From the NCBI GenBank assembly GCA_964476835.1, contig CAYZCE010000006.1, positions 1 through 64,000 on the forward strand: a stretch of 64,000 nucleotides of DNA, in the 5' to 3' direction. Positions 49,844 through 58,291 of the stretch are shown here, piece by piece (positions within the stretch are counted from its first letter, which is position 1; every line of letters begins with the position of its first letter). Source of the DNA: PALSA-926 sp964476835 (lineage in GTDB: Bacteria > Pseudomonadota > Alphaproteobacteria > Micavibrionales > UBA2020). Both the position numbers and the translations under genes were made by a program. The notes under the pieces are model-generated. The model was not told where the DNA came from, made no database searches, and saw only the letters and a program-made list of their open reading frames with translations.

Positions 49844-50020
49844 GTGAATATCCTTTTGATGAGGTTTACTGTCGACAAACGATGATCCTGCATTTTGCGT
49901 TCCATGAAATTAAATTGCGGATAAAATCCGGTTTTGGCGCGTTGGCCTTGATTACGGGGTGAAATATGGTCACGCGAAAGAAAGATTTAAGATCCGGCGT
50001 ACCGGCTCCGTTGCCTGACG

Positions 50021-50089
50021 CGCTACCGCCTGCCCGAGCCGACGCGGCTGGCCGACAAGCTGTCGAAGCAGAAGGAACAACAGCTTTAA
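50021..50089 (+). pseudogene. C-terminal fragment, perhaps of endonuclease V
   Basis: 23 codons, RYRLPEPTRLADKLSKQKEQ plus QL and a stop, in normal codon usage but with no start or upstream coding sequence. The RLPEPTRLAD motif reminds me of the C-terminus of endonuclease V (Nfi). The region 49844-50020 upstream has no ORF that joins it. Probably a deletion remnant. Confidence 0.3.
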
Positions 50090-51834
50090 TCCCCGTGCCG
50101 CTCGCCGATCTGCTGGCGCCACATGGCGTAGTATAGGCCCTTGGCGTCCAGCAGCTTCTGGTGCGGGCCGGTCTCGACGATCTCGCCGCGTTCCAGCACA
50201 TAGATGCGGTCGGCGTGCATGACGGTGGAGAGGCGGTGCGCGATCATGACGGTGATGTAGTCCTTCGCTTGCGTGATGCCGCGCAGGGTGCGCGAGATTT
50301 CTTCTTCCGTAATGGAGTCGAGGGCGGAGGTGGCTTCGTCAAACACCAGCAGCCTGGGGTCGCGCAGCAGGGCGCGGGCGATGGAGAGGCGCTGCTTCTC
50401 GCCGCCCGAGACGCGCATGCCACCTTCGCCGATGACGCTGTCGAGGCCGTGGGTGCTGCGCGCCAGCAGGTTCTGGCAGGAGGCCTTGTTGAGGACGTCG
50501 AGGAGCTGTGCGTCGCTGGCGGCGGGGTTGGCGAACAGCAGGTTCTCGCGGATCGTGCCGGCGAAGAGTTGCGTGTCCTGCGTCACGAAGCCGATCTGGC
50601 CGCGCAATTGGTCGAAGTCGATCTCGCCGGAATCGATGCCGTTATAGCGGATATGACCTTGCTGCGCGCCGTAGAGGCCGACGAGCAGCTTGACCAGCGT
50701 CGTCTTGCCCGCGCCGCTCGGGCCGACGAAAGCGATGGTCTCGCCCTTGGCGGCATTGAAGCTGATACGGTTGACGGCCGGGTGGCGAGCGCTGCGGTGC
50801 TGGAAGGTGACGTTGTCGAAGGATAGCGCCTCAAGGGAGGCGATGTGCTTCGGCTGGGCCGGCTTGATTTCCAGCGGGGCCTTGAGGATGTCGCTGAAAT
50901 TGCCGAGCGAGGCCTCCGTCTCGCGGTAGCTGAGCAGCACATTGCCCATTTCCTGCAGCGGCGCGAAGATGAAGAAGGAGAACATCTGCAAGGTCGCGAC
51001 GTCGCCGATGCTCATGCGACCGCGGAAGGCGAAGTAGAGCAGCATGAACAGGATGCTCTGGCGCAGGAAATTCACCAATGTGCCCTGCACGAAGCTGATG
51101 CTGCGCAGGGTGCGGACTTTCTTGAGTTCGAGATTCAGGATTTTGCCCGTGGTCTGGTTCAGGCGGGTGATTTCCTGCTGGGTGAGGCCGAGGCTCTTGA
51201 TCAGCTCGACGTTGCGGAGGCTCTCCGTCGTGGCGCCGGCGAGGATGTTGGTTTCCTTGGTGATGGTGGATTGCACCGCCTTGATCTTCTTCGACAGGAA
51301 GCTGATGGTGACATAGAGGATCGTGCAGGCGACGAAATAGATGAAGAACATCATCCCGTAAATGTGCACCGAGACGAACAACACGAAGACGATGCCGACG
51401 AGGCCGGCGAAGAATACGTTGATGAAGTTCGAGATGAATTTCTCGGAATCCGTGCGGGCGCGCTGCAGGATGCTGAGGGTCGAGCCGCTCTGCTTGTCCT
51501 CGAAATCCTGATAGGGCAGGCGCAGGGAGTGCTTGAGGCCGTCTGTATAGACGTCCGCGCCGAAGCGCTGGATAACGACGTTGGTGGTGTAGTCCTGAAA
51601 GGCCTTGGCGATGCGGCTGACCATGGCGACGCTGATATTGGCGAGCACCAGCAGCCCGGCGGCGCGCAGGAATTCATGGTCGCTGGCAGATTTGTCGAAG
51701 GTGACGACGAGGTTGATCAGCTTGCCGTAGATGATCGGGTCCATCAGCGAGAAGCACTGGTTGACGATCGCCAGCAGGAACGACGCGAAGACGAGCGTCT
51801 TGTAGCGGTAGAGGTAGTGGAGCAGGATTTTCAT
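50086..51834 (-). CDS. ABC transporter, fused permease and ATPase
   Basis: 582 residues. An N-terminal six-helix exporter membrane domain (to about residue 310) precedes the ATPase: Walker A FVGPSGAGKTTLVKL, Q-loop FVTQDTQLF, signature VSGGEKQRLSIARALL, Walker B LLVFDEATSALD and an H-loop MIAHRLS. It is a homodimeric exporter half of MsbA/McjD type. The substrate is not evident. The start overlaps the next upstream gene by 4 bases (51831), so translation is coupled. The gene lies about 11 kb from the RiPP cluster, so any role there would be a guess. Confidence 0.93.
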   Translation of the reverse strand: MKILLHYLYRYKTLVFASFLLAIVNQCFSLMDPIIYGKLINLVVTFDKSASDHEFLRAAGLLVLANISVAMVSRIAKAFQDYTTNVVIQRFGADVYTDGLKHSLRLPYQDFEDKQSGSTLSILQRARTDSEKFISNFINVFFAGLVGIVFVLFVSVHIYGMMFFIYFVACTILYVTISFLSKKIKAVQSTITKETNILAGATTESLRNVELIKSLGLTQQEITRLNQTTGKILNLELKKVRTLRSISFVQGTLVNFLRQSILFMLLYFAFRGRMSIGDVATLQMFSFFIFAPLQEMGNVLLSYRETEASLGNFSDILKAPLEIKPAQPKHIASLEALSFDNVTFQHRSARHPAVNRISFNAAKGETIAFVGPSGAGKTTLVKLLVGLYGAQQGHIRYNGIDSGEIDFDQLRGQIGFVTQDTQLFAGTIRENLLFANPAASDAQLLDVLNKASCQNLLARSTHGLDSVIGEGGMRVSGGEKQRLSIARALLRDPRLLVFDEATSALDSITEEEISRTLRGITQAKDYITVMIAHRLSTVMHADRIYVLERGEIVETGPHQKLLDAKGLYYAMWRQQIGERHGD

Positions 51835-52304
51835 GCGGGGGTATCCTTGAGCGCCTGACGTTGCCAGGCGGAGACGATCTTGTCGAGGTGGTTGGAGAAC
51901 TGGGCGCGTTCGCCCTGGCCGATGCCGCCGGGGCCGCCGGTCTCGATGCCGCTGCCGCGCAATGAATCCATGAAGTCGCGCATGGAGAGGATCTGTTTTA
52001 TATTATCCTTGCCGTAGAGCGTGCCGCGCGGGTCGAGGGCACGGGCGCCTTTGTCGACGACGCGAGCGGCGAGCGGGATATCGGCGGTGATGACCAGATC
52101 GGCGGCCGCGCACAGGCGGACGATTTCATCGTCGGCGATATCCGGTCCGGGCGGCACTTGCGTGAGCGTGATGAAGGGCGAGGCGGGCAGGGCGAGGCGC
52201 TGGTTGGTGACGAAGGCGAGCGGCACCTGCGCGCGTTCCGACACGCGGTAGAGAATCTCCCGAATGACCTTCGGGCAGGCATCGGCGTCGACCCAGATCT
52301 TCAT
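51831..52304 (-). CDS. YaiI/YqxD family protein (UPF0178)
   Basis: 157 residues: MKIWVDADACPKVIREILYR at the start, then DIADDEIVRLCAAADLVITA and DIPLAARVVDKGARALDPRG. This is the UPF0178 pattern (PIN-like fold with conserved Asp residues). Molecular function not established. Coupled to its neighbours: its start overlaps the upstream gene by 4 bases, and its stop overlaps the ABC gene start. Confidence 0.95.
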   Translation of the reverse strand: MKIWVDADACPKVIREILYRVSERAQVPLAFVTNQRLALPASPFITLTQVPPGPDIADDEIVRLCAAADLVITADIPLAARVVDKGARALDPRGTLYGKDNIKQILSMRDFMDSLRGSGIETGGPGGIGQGERAQFSNHLDKIVSAWQRQALKDTPA

Positions 52305-52660
52305 CTGAAGTGCGTTTTCTCGATGCGGTGGATTAGCTTCTCGATGGCTTTCAGCTCGTTCAGCCAGTCTTCGGGGTATTTCAGCTTGGCGGTGGCGCGG
52401 TAGGCGATCAACCCGTCGCGCGCGGTGTTGAGACTGGCGACGGCCTTTTCGTATTCGAGCAGCTTGAGGTAGGCCTCGCCGAGGTCCTTGTGGTAGAGGC
52501 AGGCCATGATGTTGAGCGACTTCGCGCGTTTATCAAGCTCGATGATCTCGAGGCAGGCCTCGGCGACGACCGGCCAGTTCTTGCGGTGCTCCGCGTCGTT
52601 GAGCTTGTCGCGCAGGGCGCGCAGTTCGGCGACTTGTTTCTTGTTCTCGCTGGCGGCCAT
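52301..52660 (-). CDS. Helical TPR-like protein, unknown
   Basis: 119 residues, almost wholly helical. The order NWPVVAEACLEIIELDKRAK, YHKDLGEAYLKLLEYEKAVA is compatible with two or three TPR-type hairpins. It may be a small adaptor. It starts 3 bases after the stop of the 52664 gene and overlaps the next gene by 4 bases, so the set ppc-52664-52301-51831-50086 reads as one operon. Confidence 0.65.
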   Translation of the reverse strand: MAASENKKQVAELRALRDKLNDAEHRKNWPVVAEACLEIIELDKRAKSLNIMACLYHKDLGEAYLKLLEYEKAVASLNTARDGLIAYRATAKLKYPEDWLNELKAIEKLIHRIEKTHFR

Positions 52661-52663
52661 GGC

Positions 52664-52876
52664 TTATTCCCCACCCGAGAGCATGGAGAGGGCGGCTTGG
52701 CGCTGTCCGGGCTTCAGTTTCACGAAAAGCGCATAGGCTTTCTTGACGTCGGCGGGCTTGCCGCTCTCGGCGGCGGCCTTCAATGCGACGGTCACGGGCT
52801 CTTGTGCGCCGCAGACGAAGGCGCAGGCCTTGGCGAGCTTGGAGATGGTTTCGGGATCTGTTTTCAGTTCGCTCAT
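52664..52876 (-). CDS. Small helical protein, unknown
   Basis: 70 residues: MSELKTDPETISKLAKACAF, VTVALKAAAESGKPADVKKA and FVKLKPGQRQAALSMLSGGE. Helical with no signal peptide or metal motif. It begins 5 bases after the ppc stop. Family not recognised. Confidence 0.65.
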   Translation of the reverse strand: MSELKTDPETISKLAKACAFVCGAQEPVTVALKAAAESGKPADVKKAYALFVKLKPGQRQAALSMLSGGE

Positions 52877-52881
52877 GACGG

Positions 52882-55446
52882 TTATCCTGTGTTGTGCATG
52901 CCGGCGGCGATGCCGCTGAAGGTGAGGGCGAGGGTGGATTTAAGATGCGGGTGGCGCTTGCTGCCGCGGCGGTATTCGCGCAGCAGGTTAGCCTGCAGGA
53001 TGTTGAGGACGTCGACGTAGGGCGTGCGCACCGCGATGGCGCGGCGCAGGACGGGATTGTCGGCGAGCAATTCTTTGCGTTCCTTCACGTGCAGCAGGAA
53101 GTGCCGCGCGGCCTCGAGCTCGGCGAGGTACTGCTTCGTTTTCGCCTGCAGTTTGGGTTCGACCAGCAGCTTGGAGTAATAGCGCACGGTGTCGGCATCG
53201 GCGAGCGACACCGACATCTCCATCATGTCGACGATCGCGCGGAAGAAAGGCCAGCCGCGGTACATGGCGCGCAGCGTGGCATCGTTGCCGTTCTTGATTT
53301 CCTGCACCAGCGCGCCCGCTGCGCCCGCCCATGCGGGCAGCATCAGGCGCGGTTGCGTCCAGCTGAAGATCCACGGGATGGCGCGCATGCTTTCGAGGCC
53401 GCCGCCCTTCTTGCGGGTGCCGGGGCGGCTGCCGATCTTGATGAGGCCGAGTTCCGCCGCGGGCGTGAATTCCTGGAAGTGCGCCATGAAATTTGCGTCG
53501 TAATAGACAGTGTCGCGGAAGTTGGCGGCGGAGGTGGCCGCAAGGCGCTCCATCACCTCGCGCCAGCGTTTGGGCACGGCGGCTTTCCTGGCGAAGAGGG
53601 CGTCCATCATGCCGGAGAGATAGCGTTCCATCGTGCGTCCGGCGATGCCGGGCATGCCGAACTTCGCGTTGATGATCTCGCCTTGCTCGGTGATGCGGAT
53701 GCGTGGGGAGGCCTGCGGATGCGGCATCATGTCGAGCGTGCTCTCGATCGGCCCGCCGCCGCGTGCCAGCGCCCCGCCGCGGCCGTGGAAGAAGACGGTC
53801 TCGAGGCCATGACGGCGGCCGAGGCGCGTGAGGTCTTCCTGCAGTAAATAAATATCCCACAGCGCGCATATGTAGCCGCCGCGCTTGCCGGAGTCGGAAT
53901 AGCCGACCATGATTTCCTGCCGCGTGCCGGTATGGCGGCGGTAGGACGAGATGGTGTAAGCGCGCGCCATGACCTTGGCGGCGCCGGAGAGCGCGTCGGG
54001 CGTCTCGAACAATGGGCAGATCGGCGTCTTGCGCGTGACGCCCGCGGCTTTCATCAGGAACTGCACGGCGAGCAGGTCGGAGGCTTGCGCGGCCATGGAG
54101 ATGATGTAATTGCCGAACAGCTCCGCCGGATATTCCTCCAGCAGGCGGCAGGTCGCCAGCACCTCGCGCGTTCCGACCGGCAGGCGCTTGGGCAGGGTGA
54201 TGCGTGATTTTTTCAGGGCGGCTTCGAGGCGCTTGATCTTGCCTTCTTCGTCGAGCGTTTCATAGCCGGGCAGCAGCGATGCCACGGCGCGGGCGTGAAC
54301 GTCGGACGCCTGGCGGATATCGAGGCGCAGCAGGCCTAGCCCAAAGACGCGCAGGCGCCAGATCAGGTTCTGCAGCTCCTTTTCGACCATCGGCAGCAGG
54401 TTGTGTTCCTGCAGCAGGCTTTTGAGGTTTTCAAGCTGGCGCATAAAGACGTCGCGCGACGTTCCGGTGCGCGCGGTCGCGCCGAGGACAGCAAGATGCT
54501 TTTGCAGGCGTTTCTGCAGGCGGGTGTCGTCGGCATCTTCAGGCAGCCACGTCAGCTTGCGCGTCAACAGGTCTGTTTCATGGGCATAGAGTCGCCGCGC
54601 GGCAGCGATCGACATGTCCAGAACATCGCGCGTGACGGCGGCGGTGACGCCGGGGTGGCCATCACGGTCGCCGCCCATCCACGAAGCAAAACGGATCGGG
54701 CAGGGGAAGAGGTCGGCCATGCTGCCGATCTTGCGGCGATAGGCGGCGCGCATCTGGCGGAAGAACAGCGGCACGGCCTTCCAGAGGATTTTTTCCGTCA
54801 GCTCGATGCCGTAGCGGGCTTCGTCCTGCGGGGTGGGGCGTTCCTTGCGCAAGGCGCTGGCCTCCCACTGGCCGAGGATGATGGCGCGGATGCCGTCGGT
54901 GACCTGTTCGCGCTCCTCAGCGGCCAGCGTGGGATTGTCGAGGGTCAGCAGGTGCGCCGAGAGGTCGCGGTAGGCGCGGATGGTCTCGGGTTGCATCACT
55001 TCGGTCGGGTGGGCGGTGATGACCAGCTCGATGCTCATGTCTGCCAGCGCGCGCTTGATTTTCGCGGGCGCGACGCCGGCCTTGAGCAGGCGGGCGAAAA
55101 CGTCGTCGGGCGAGGCCTTTTGTGCCGTGTTGCCGGTCGTGCGGTGGAAGCGGCGGCGGCGGATGCGGTGCGTCTGCTCGGCCACGTTGACCAGTTGCAT
55201 GAACTCGGTATAGGCCTTGGCGAGCTTGTATTGCTCGGCTCCGGGCGCGCGCATCAGGATGGCGGCCATGCGGGCGTGCAGCTTGTCGCGGCCCTGCGAC
55301 CCGCGCCGGGCGGCCTTGGCGAGCTTGCGCAAGGACTCGACCTTGTCGAAAAACGCCATGCCTTCGCGCGCAGCGATGGTTTCGCCGAGGATGCGGCCGA
55401 GAAGGTCGATATTGTCGCCGAGGGCGGACGGCGTGCGCAGCGGCAT
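52882..55446 (-). CDS. ppc: Phosphoenolpyruvate carboxylase
   Basis: Makes oxaloacetate from PEP and bicarbonate to refill the TCA cycle. 854 residues. Active-site elements are VITAHPTEV with the catalytic His, GYSDSGKRGG (Lys), FFHGRGGALARGGGP with the mobile-loop Arg, and the conserved C-terminus GIAAGMHNTG. The length is typical. It begins a five-gene run on the minus strand with close spacing. The 85 bases upstream to the DUF3309 gene have no clear promoter. Confidence 0.97.
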   Translation of the reverse strand: MPLRTPSALGDNIDLLGRILGETIAAREGMAFFDKVESLRKLAKAARRGSQGRDKLHARMAAILMRAPGAEQYKLAKAYTEFMQLVNVAEQTHRIRRRRFHRTTGNTAQKASPDDVFARLLKAGVAPAKIKRALADMSIELVITAHPTEVMQPETIRAYRDLSAHLLTLDNPTLAAEEREQVTDGIRAIILGQWEASALRKERPTPQDEARYGIELTEKILWKAVPLFFRQMRAAYRRKIGSMADLFPCPIRFASWMGGDRDGHPGVTAAVTRDVLDMSIAAARRLYAHETDLLTRKLTWLPEDADDTRLQKRLQKHLAVLGATARTGTSRDVFMRQLENLKSLLQEHNLLPMVEKELQNLIWRLRVFGLGLLRLDIRQASDVHARAVASLLPGYETLDEEGKIKRLEAALKKSRITLPKRLPVGTREVLATCRLLEEYPAELFGNYIISMAAQASDLLAVQFLMKAAGVTRKTPICPLFETPDALSGAAKVMARAYTISSYRRHTGTRQEIMVGYSDSGKRGGYICALWDIYLLQEDLTRLGRRHGLETVFFHGRGGALARGGGPIESTLDMMPHPQASPRIRITEQGEIINAKFGMPGIAGRTMERYLSGMMDALFARKAAVPKRWREVMERLAATSAANFRDTVYYDANFMAHFQEFTPAAELGLIKIGSRPGTRKKGGGLESMRAIPWIFSWTQPRLMLPAWAGAAGALVQEIKNGNDATLRAMYRGWPFFRAIVDMMEMSVSLADADTVRYYSKLLVEPKLQAKTKQYLAELEAARHFLLHVKERKELLADNPVLRRAIAVRTPYVDVLNILQANLLREYRRGSKRHPHLKSTLALTFSGIAAGMHNTG

Positions 55447-55530
55447 GAGGGACTCTATTTTCCTGCGGGTGGAGATGCCCTAACATAGTCTTTTTCTCAG
55501 GCTATGCCAAGGCATCTCGCAGGAAAAGGG

Positions 55531-55689
55531 CTAGATGACCCCCAGCAGGCGCAGGATGATCAGGAGGACGAGAAGGCCGCCCAGACCGCTACTGGGGTAA
55601 TACCCCCATTCCCTGCTGTGCGGCCACGTCGGCAGGGCGCCGATGACGAGCAGCACGAGGATGACAAGCACGAGATTTGAAATAAGCAT
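55531..55689 (-). CDS. DUF3309 small membrane protein, copy 2
   Basis: 52 residues: MLISNLVLVILVLLVIGALP, HSREWGYYPSSG and GGLLVLLIILRLLGVI. It is nearly the same as the product of 43227-43385. GAAAGGACATATCAC precedes the ATG on the minus strand. It follows the TM-anchored gene at 55717 by 27 bases, the same order as in the first copy. Confidence 0.88.
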   Translation of the reverse strand: MLISNLVLVILVLLVIGALPTWPHSREWGYYPSSGLGGLLVLLIILRLLGVI

Positions 55690-55716
55690 GTGATATGTCC
55701 TTTCTTGGTTTACCGC

Positions 55717-55962
55717 TTAAGGGTTGTGGACGGCGTCCTTGACGTCTTCCTTCGCATCATGGGCGGCGTCCTGGAGTTTTTCGCCCGGCGTGCGGTCTTC
55801 CAGCTGGCGGCCTGCCTTTTGCGCGCCGTTCTGCAGTTCACTCGCGGCGTCGCCGATCTTGTCGCCGACGGTGCGGCGGTCCGGTCCGGTCAGCGCGAAG
55901 TAGGCGACAAGCGCAACGATGATGCCGAGAATAATGACGGGAAGCGTTTTTGAATTTCTCAT
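55717..55962 (-). CDS. TM-anchored amphipathic protein (YtxH-like), copy 2
   Basis: 81 residues: transmembrane segment at about 7-25 (LPVIILGIIVALVAYFALTG), then KIGDAASELQNGAQKAGRQL and EDRTPGEKLQDAAHDAKEDV. It is a clear homologue of the product of 42955-43203. AAAGGTGAAAC precedes the ATG. Together with the DUF3309 gene it forms a duplicated two-gene module. Confidence 0.75.
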   Translation of the reverse strand: MRNSKTLPVIILGIIVALVAYFALTGPDRRTVGDKIGDAASELQNGAQKAGRQLEDRTPGEKLQDAAHDAKEDVKDAVHNP

Positions 55963-56107
55963 GTTTCACCTTTTCCTTTGTTGTGTAGATATCTTCATTA
56001 TACCACGGCAGGGACAGGCAAAGGGCGTGCGATACATTACCGATACGTTATAAATCCGGGAACTTTTGCATGGGACAAAGCATTGGCCGGGGGAAAAGGA
56101 GAAAACC

Positions 56108-56350
56108 ATGAAAACGATGTTGTCCCGCTTTACGGGCGCGCTGGCGATTTGCGGCTGCGTCTTGTCTTTGTCCCTCTCTGCTTGTTCTAACATGAGCACG
56201 ACCCAGCAGCGCACGCTGTCCGGCGCCGGTATCGGCGCAGGCGTCGGCGCGGCCGGCGCCGCCGTAACCGGCGGCTGCGTCACGTGCGGTGCGGTGATCG
56301 GCGGCGCCGTCGGCGCCGGTACCGGTTACGTTTACGACCGGATGCAATAA
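56108..56350 (+). CDS. Small glycine-zipper lipoprotein
   Basis: 80 residues. Lipobox LSAC at about residues 23-26, then a glycine zipper (GAGIGAGVGAAGAAVTGG, GGAVGAGTGYVYDRMQ at the end). The pattern is typical of small osmotically or stress-induced lipoproteins. AAAAGGAGAAAACC precedes the ATG at 56108. Location: likely outer membrane. Confidence 0.85.
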   Translation: MKTMLSRFTGALAICGCVLSLSLSACSNMSTTQQRTLSGAGIGAGVGAAGAAVTGGCVTCGAVIGGAVGAGTGYVYDRMQ

Positions 56351-56441
56351 GGACGGTCGGAAGCCGCTGAAAGGGTTGTATTGAGGGTGGGTTTGTGTAG
56401 TATGCCTGCTCACCCTCTTACTTACCCCTTTGCAGGCTTCC

Positions 56442-58112
56442 ATGACCCGTAACTTCTGTCTTGCCGTTATCACCCTTCTTTTGTCCGTCGGGACGGCTTG
56501 GGCGCAGGTGCCCCCGTCCGTCGAGCCGGGCATCGTCTCGCGCAGCCTTGAGCAGCCCGACCGCAACCGCGGCAAGCTCGAAGGCGGGATCCTGACAGCG
56601 CCCAAGGGCGAAACCGCGCCCAAGGGCAGCACCCGGAAAGTCTTCACCCTGACTGGCGTCGTCGTCGACGGCAGCACGGTCTACAGCCAGTCTGATTTCA
56701 AGTCGATCGTCGCCCCCTTCGTGGGCAAGACGGTATCGTTCGCCGACCTCAACCGCATCGCCGCCGACATGACGCGCCAGTACCGCGAGGACGGCTATGT
56801 CTTCTCCCGCGTCGTCGTCTCGCCGCAAAAGGTCAAGGATGGCGTCGTGCACATGCGCGCCGTCGAAGGCCGCGTCGGCAAGGTCGAGATCCGCGGCGAC
56901 GTCAAGGACAAGAACGGCCTGATCCACGCGCTGGCCGACAAGATCCGCAACGCCGGCCCCGCCAATACGCGTACCATCGAGCGCTATTTGCTCCTGATCG
57001 ACGACCTGCCGGGCGTGACCGCCCGCAGCTTCGTCAAGCCTTCGGCGACGCAAGGCGCGGGCGACCTGATCATCGTGGTCGAGGAAAAGCCGGTGGAAGC
57101 CTCCTTCAGCGTCGGCAACCGAGGTAGCCGCTACGTCGGCCCGTGGCGCGGCGAGGCGGTGGGGGCGTTCAACTCGCTCCTCGGCATCCACGACCGCACG
57201 ACGTTGCGCGGCATCATGACGGCGCAGACCAAGGAACTGCGCTACGGCGAAATCACGCATGAGGAACAGCTGTTCGACGACGGCCTGCGCCTCAAGGCGC
57301 GCTATGCCGTCACCTCGACCGAGCCGGGCGGCACCCTCAGCCCGCTTGGGATCAACGGCGACAGCAAGCTCTTCGACTTCGAGGTGCTCTATCCCATCAT
57401 CCGCGGCCGCAACACCAACTTCAACGTGAGCGGCGGCTTTGATGCCAACAACACGGCGACCGACCTGTCGGGCATCGAGGTCGGGCGCGACCGCGTGCGT
57501 TCCGTGCGTCTGGATTCGATGCTGGACCACGTCGACGGCTTCCGCGGCATCAACCAGCTCGATGTCAGCGTGACCAAGGGCGTACGCGCGTTCAACGCGA
57601 CCGATGACGGCCTCGGCCGCTCGCGCGCCAACGGGCGTCAGGATTTCGTGCGCTACAACGCGACCGCCAGCCGCGTGCAGGACCTCTGGTGGCAAGGCGT
57701 CTCGGTCATGGCCTCGGCGACCGGGCAATATGCGCCCGACCCGTTGCTGGCGTCTGAAGAATTCACCCTCGGCGGCGACGATTTCGGCCGCGCCTATGAC
57801 GCGGGCGAACTGGCTGGCGACAAGGGCTATGCCGGCGTGCTGGAACTGCGCTATGGCGGGGAAGGCTCGGGCGAATGGCTGGAAAGCTACCAGTTCTACG
57901 GCTTCATCGACTACGGCAAGGTCAAGAACATCGACCCCGTCGTGGGTGAATCTGCCCAGGACTCCCTGACCTCGGCCGGCGGCGGGGTGCGCTATAACCT
58001 CGCGTATGACCTGTCGGGCTATCTGGAGGCAGATAAACCCCTGAATAAGCCCGTGGTAGCCGAAGGCGACGACGGTACCCGCGTCTTCGTCAAGCTGACG
58101 AAGCGTTTTTAG
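56442..58112 (+). CDS. Two-partner secretion transporter TpsB (ShlB/FhaC family)
   Basis: 556 residues. Signal peptide (to AWAQV), then a Pro-rich linker, a POTRA region (FTLTGVVVDGSTVYSQSDFK, ADMTRQYREDGYVFSRVVVS) and a 16-strand outer-membrane barrel ending in VFVKLTKRF with terminal Phe. It exports the large partner encoded directly downstream (58292). TpsB proteins fold their substrate without ATP. The region 58113-58291 between the two genes contains a hairpin and a possible promoter. Confidence 0.92.
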   Translation: MTRNFCLAVITLLLSVGTAWAQVPPSVEPGIVSRSLEQPDRNRGKLEGGILTAPKGETAPKGSTRKVFTLTGVVVDGSTVYSQSDFKSIVAPFVGKTVSFADLNRIAADMTRQYREDGYVFSRVVVSPQKVKDGVVHMRAVEGRVGKVEIRGDVKDKNGLIHALADKIRNAGPANTRTIERYLLLIDDLPGVTARSFVKPSATQGAGDLIIVVEEKPVEASFSVGNRGSRYVGPWRGEAVGAFNSLLGIHDRTTLRGIMTAQTKELRYGEITHEEQLFDDGLRLKARYAVTSTEPGGTLSPLGINGDSKLFDFEVLYPIIRGRNTNFNVSGGFDANNTATDLSGIEVGRDRVRSVRLDSMLDHVDGFRGINQLDVSVTKGVRAFNATDDGLGRSRANGRQDFVRYNATASRVQDLWWQGVSVMASATGQYAPDPLLASEEFTLGGDDFGRAYDAGELAGDKGYAGVLELRYGGEGSGEWLESYQFYGFIDYGKVKNIDPVVGESAQDSLTSAGGGVRYNLAYDLSGYLEADKPLNKPVVAEGDDGTRVFVKLTKRF

Positions 58113-58133
58113 ACATAATCCTTGACACAAGAA

Positions 58134-58166
58134 GGGGAACGAAGGTAGGAATAGACCTCGTTCCCC
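58134..58166 (+). promoter_or_regulatory. Hairpin and possible promoter between tpsB and tpsA
   Basis: GGGGAACGA (58134-58142) pairs perfectly with TCGTTCCCC (58158-58166), and CTCTTTTAAG follows. TTGACA lies at 58122-58127, with TAGGAA 18 bases later. This may be an attenuator for tpsA or the terminator of tpsB; I cannot decide. Confidence 0.5.
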
Positions 58167-58291
58167 TCTTTTAAGCTTTTATAACAACAAGAAGAAGTGC
58201 CGTGACCGTATCCGCATCCCCCGCCTGCCTGACGACCAACAAGCAAGAATTCCGTTGGGCGTTCCGCAAGAAGGGTGGGGATGTTTTCAAC

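Noticed and set aside
50086..51834. ABC exporter as the RiPP transporter
   Set aside because: It lies about 11 kb outside the island, in a housekeeping operon with ppc, and has no peptidase domain.
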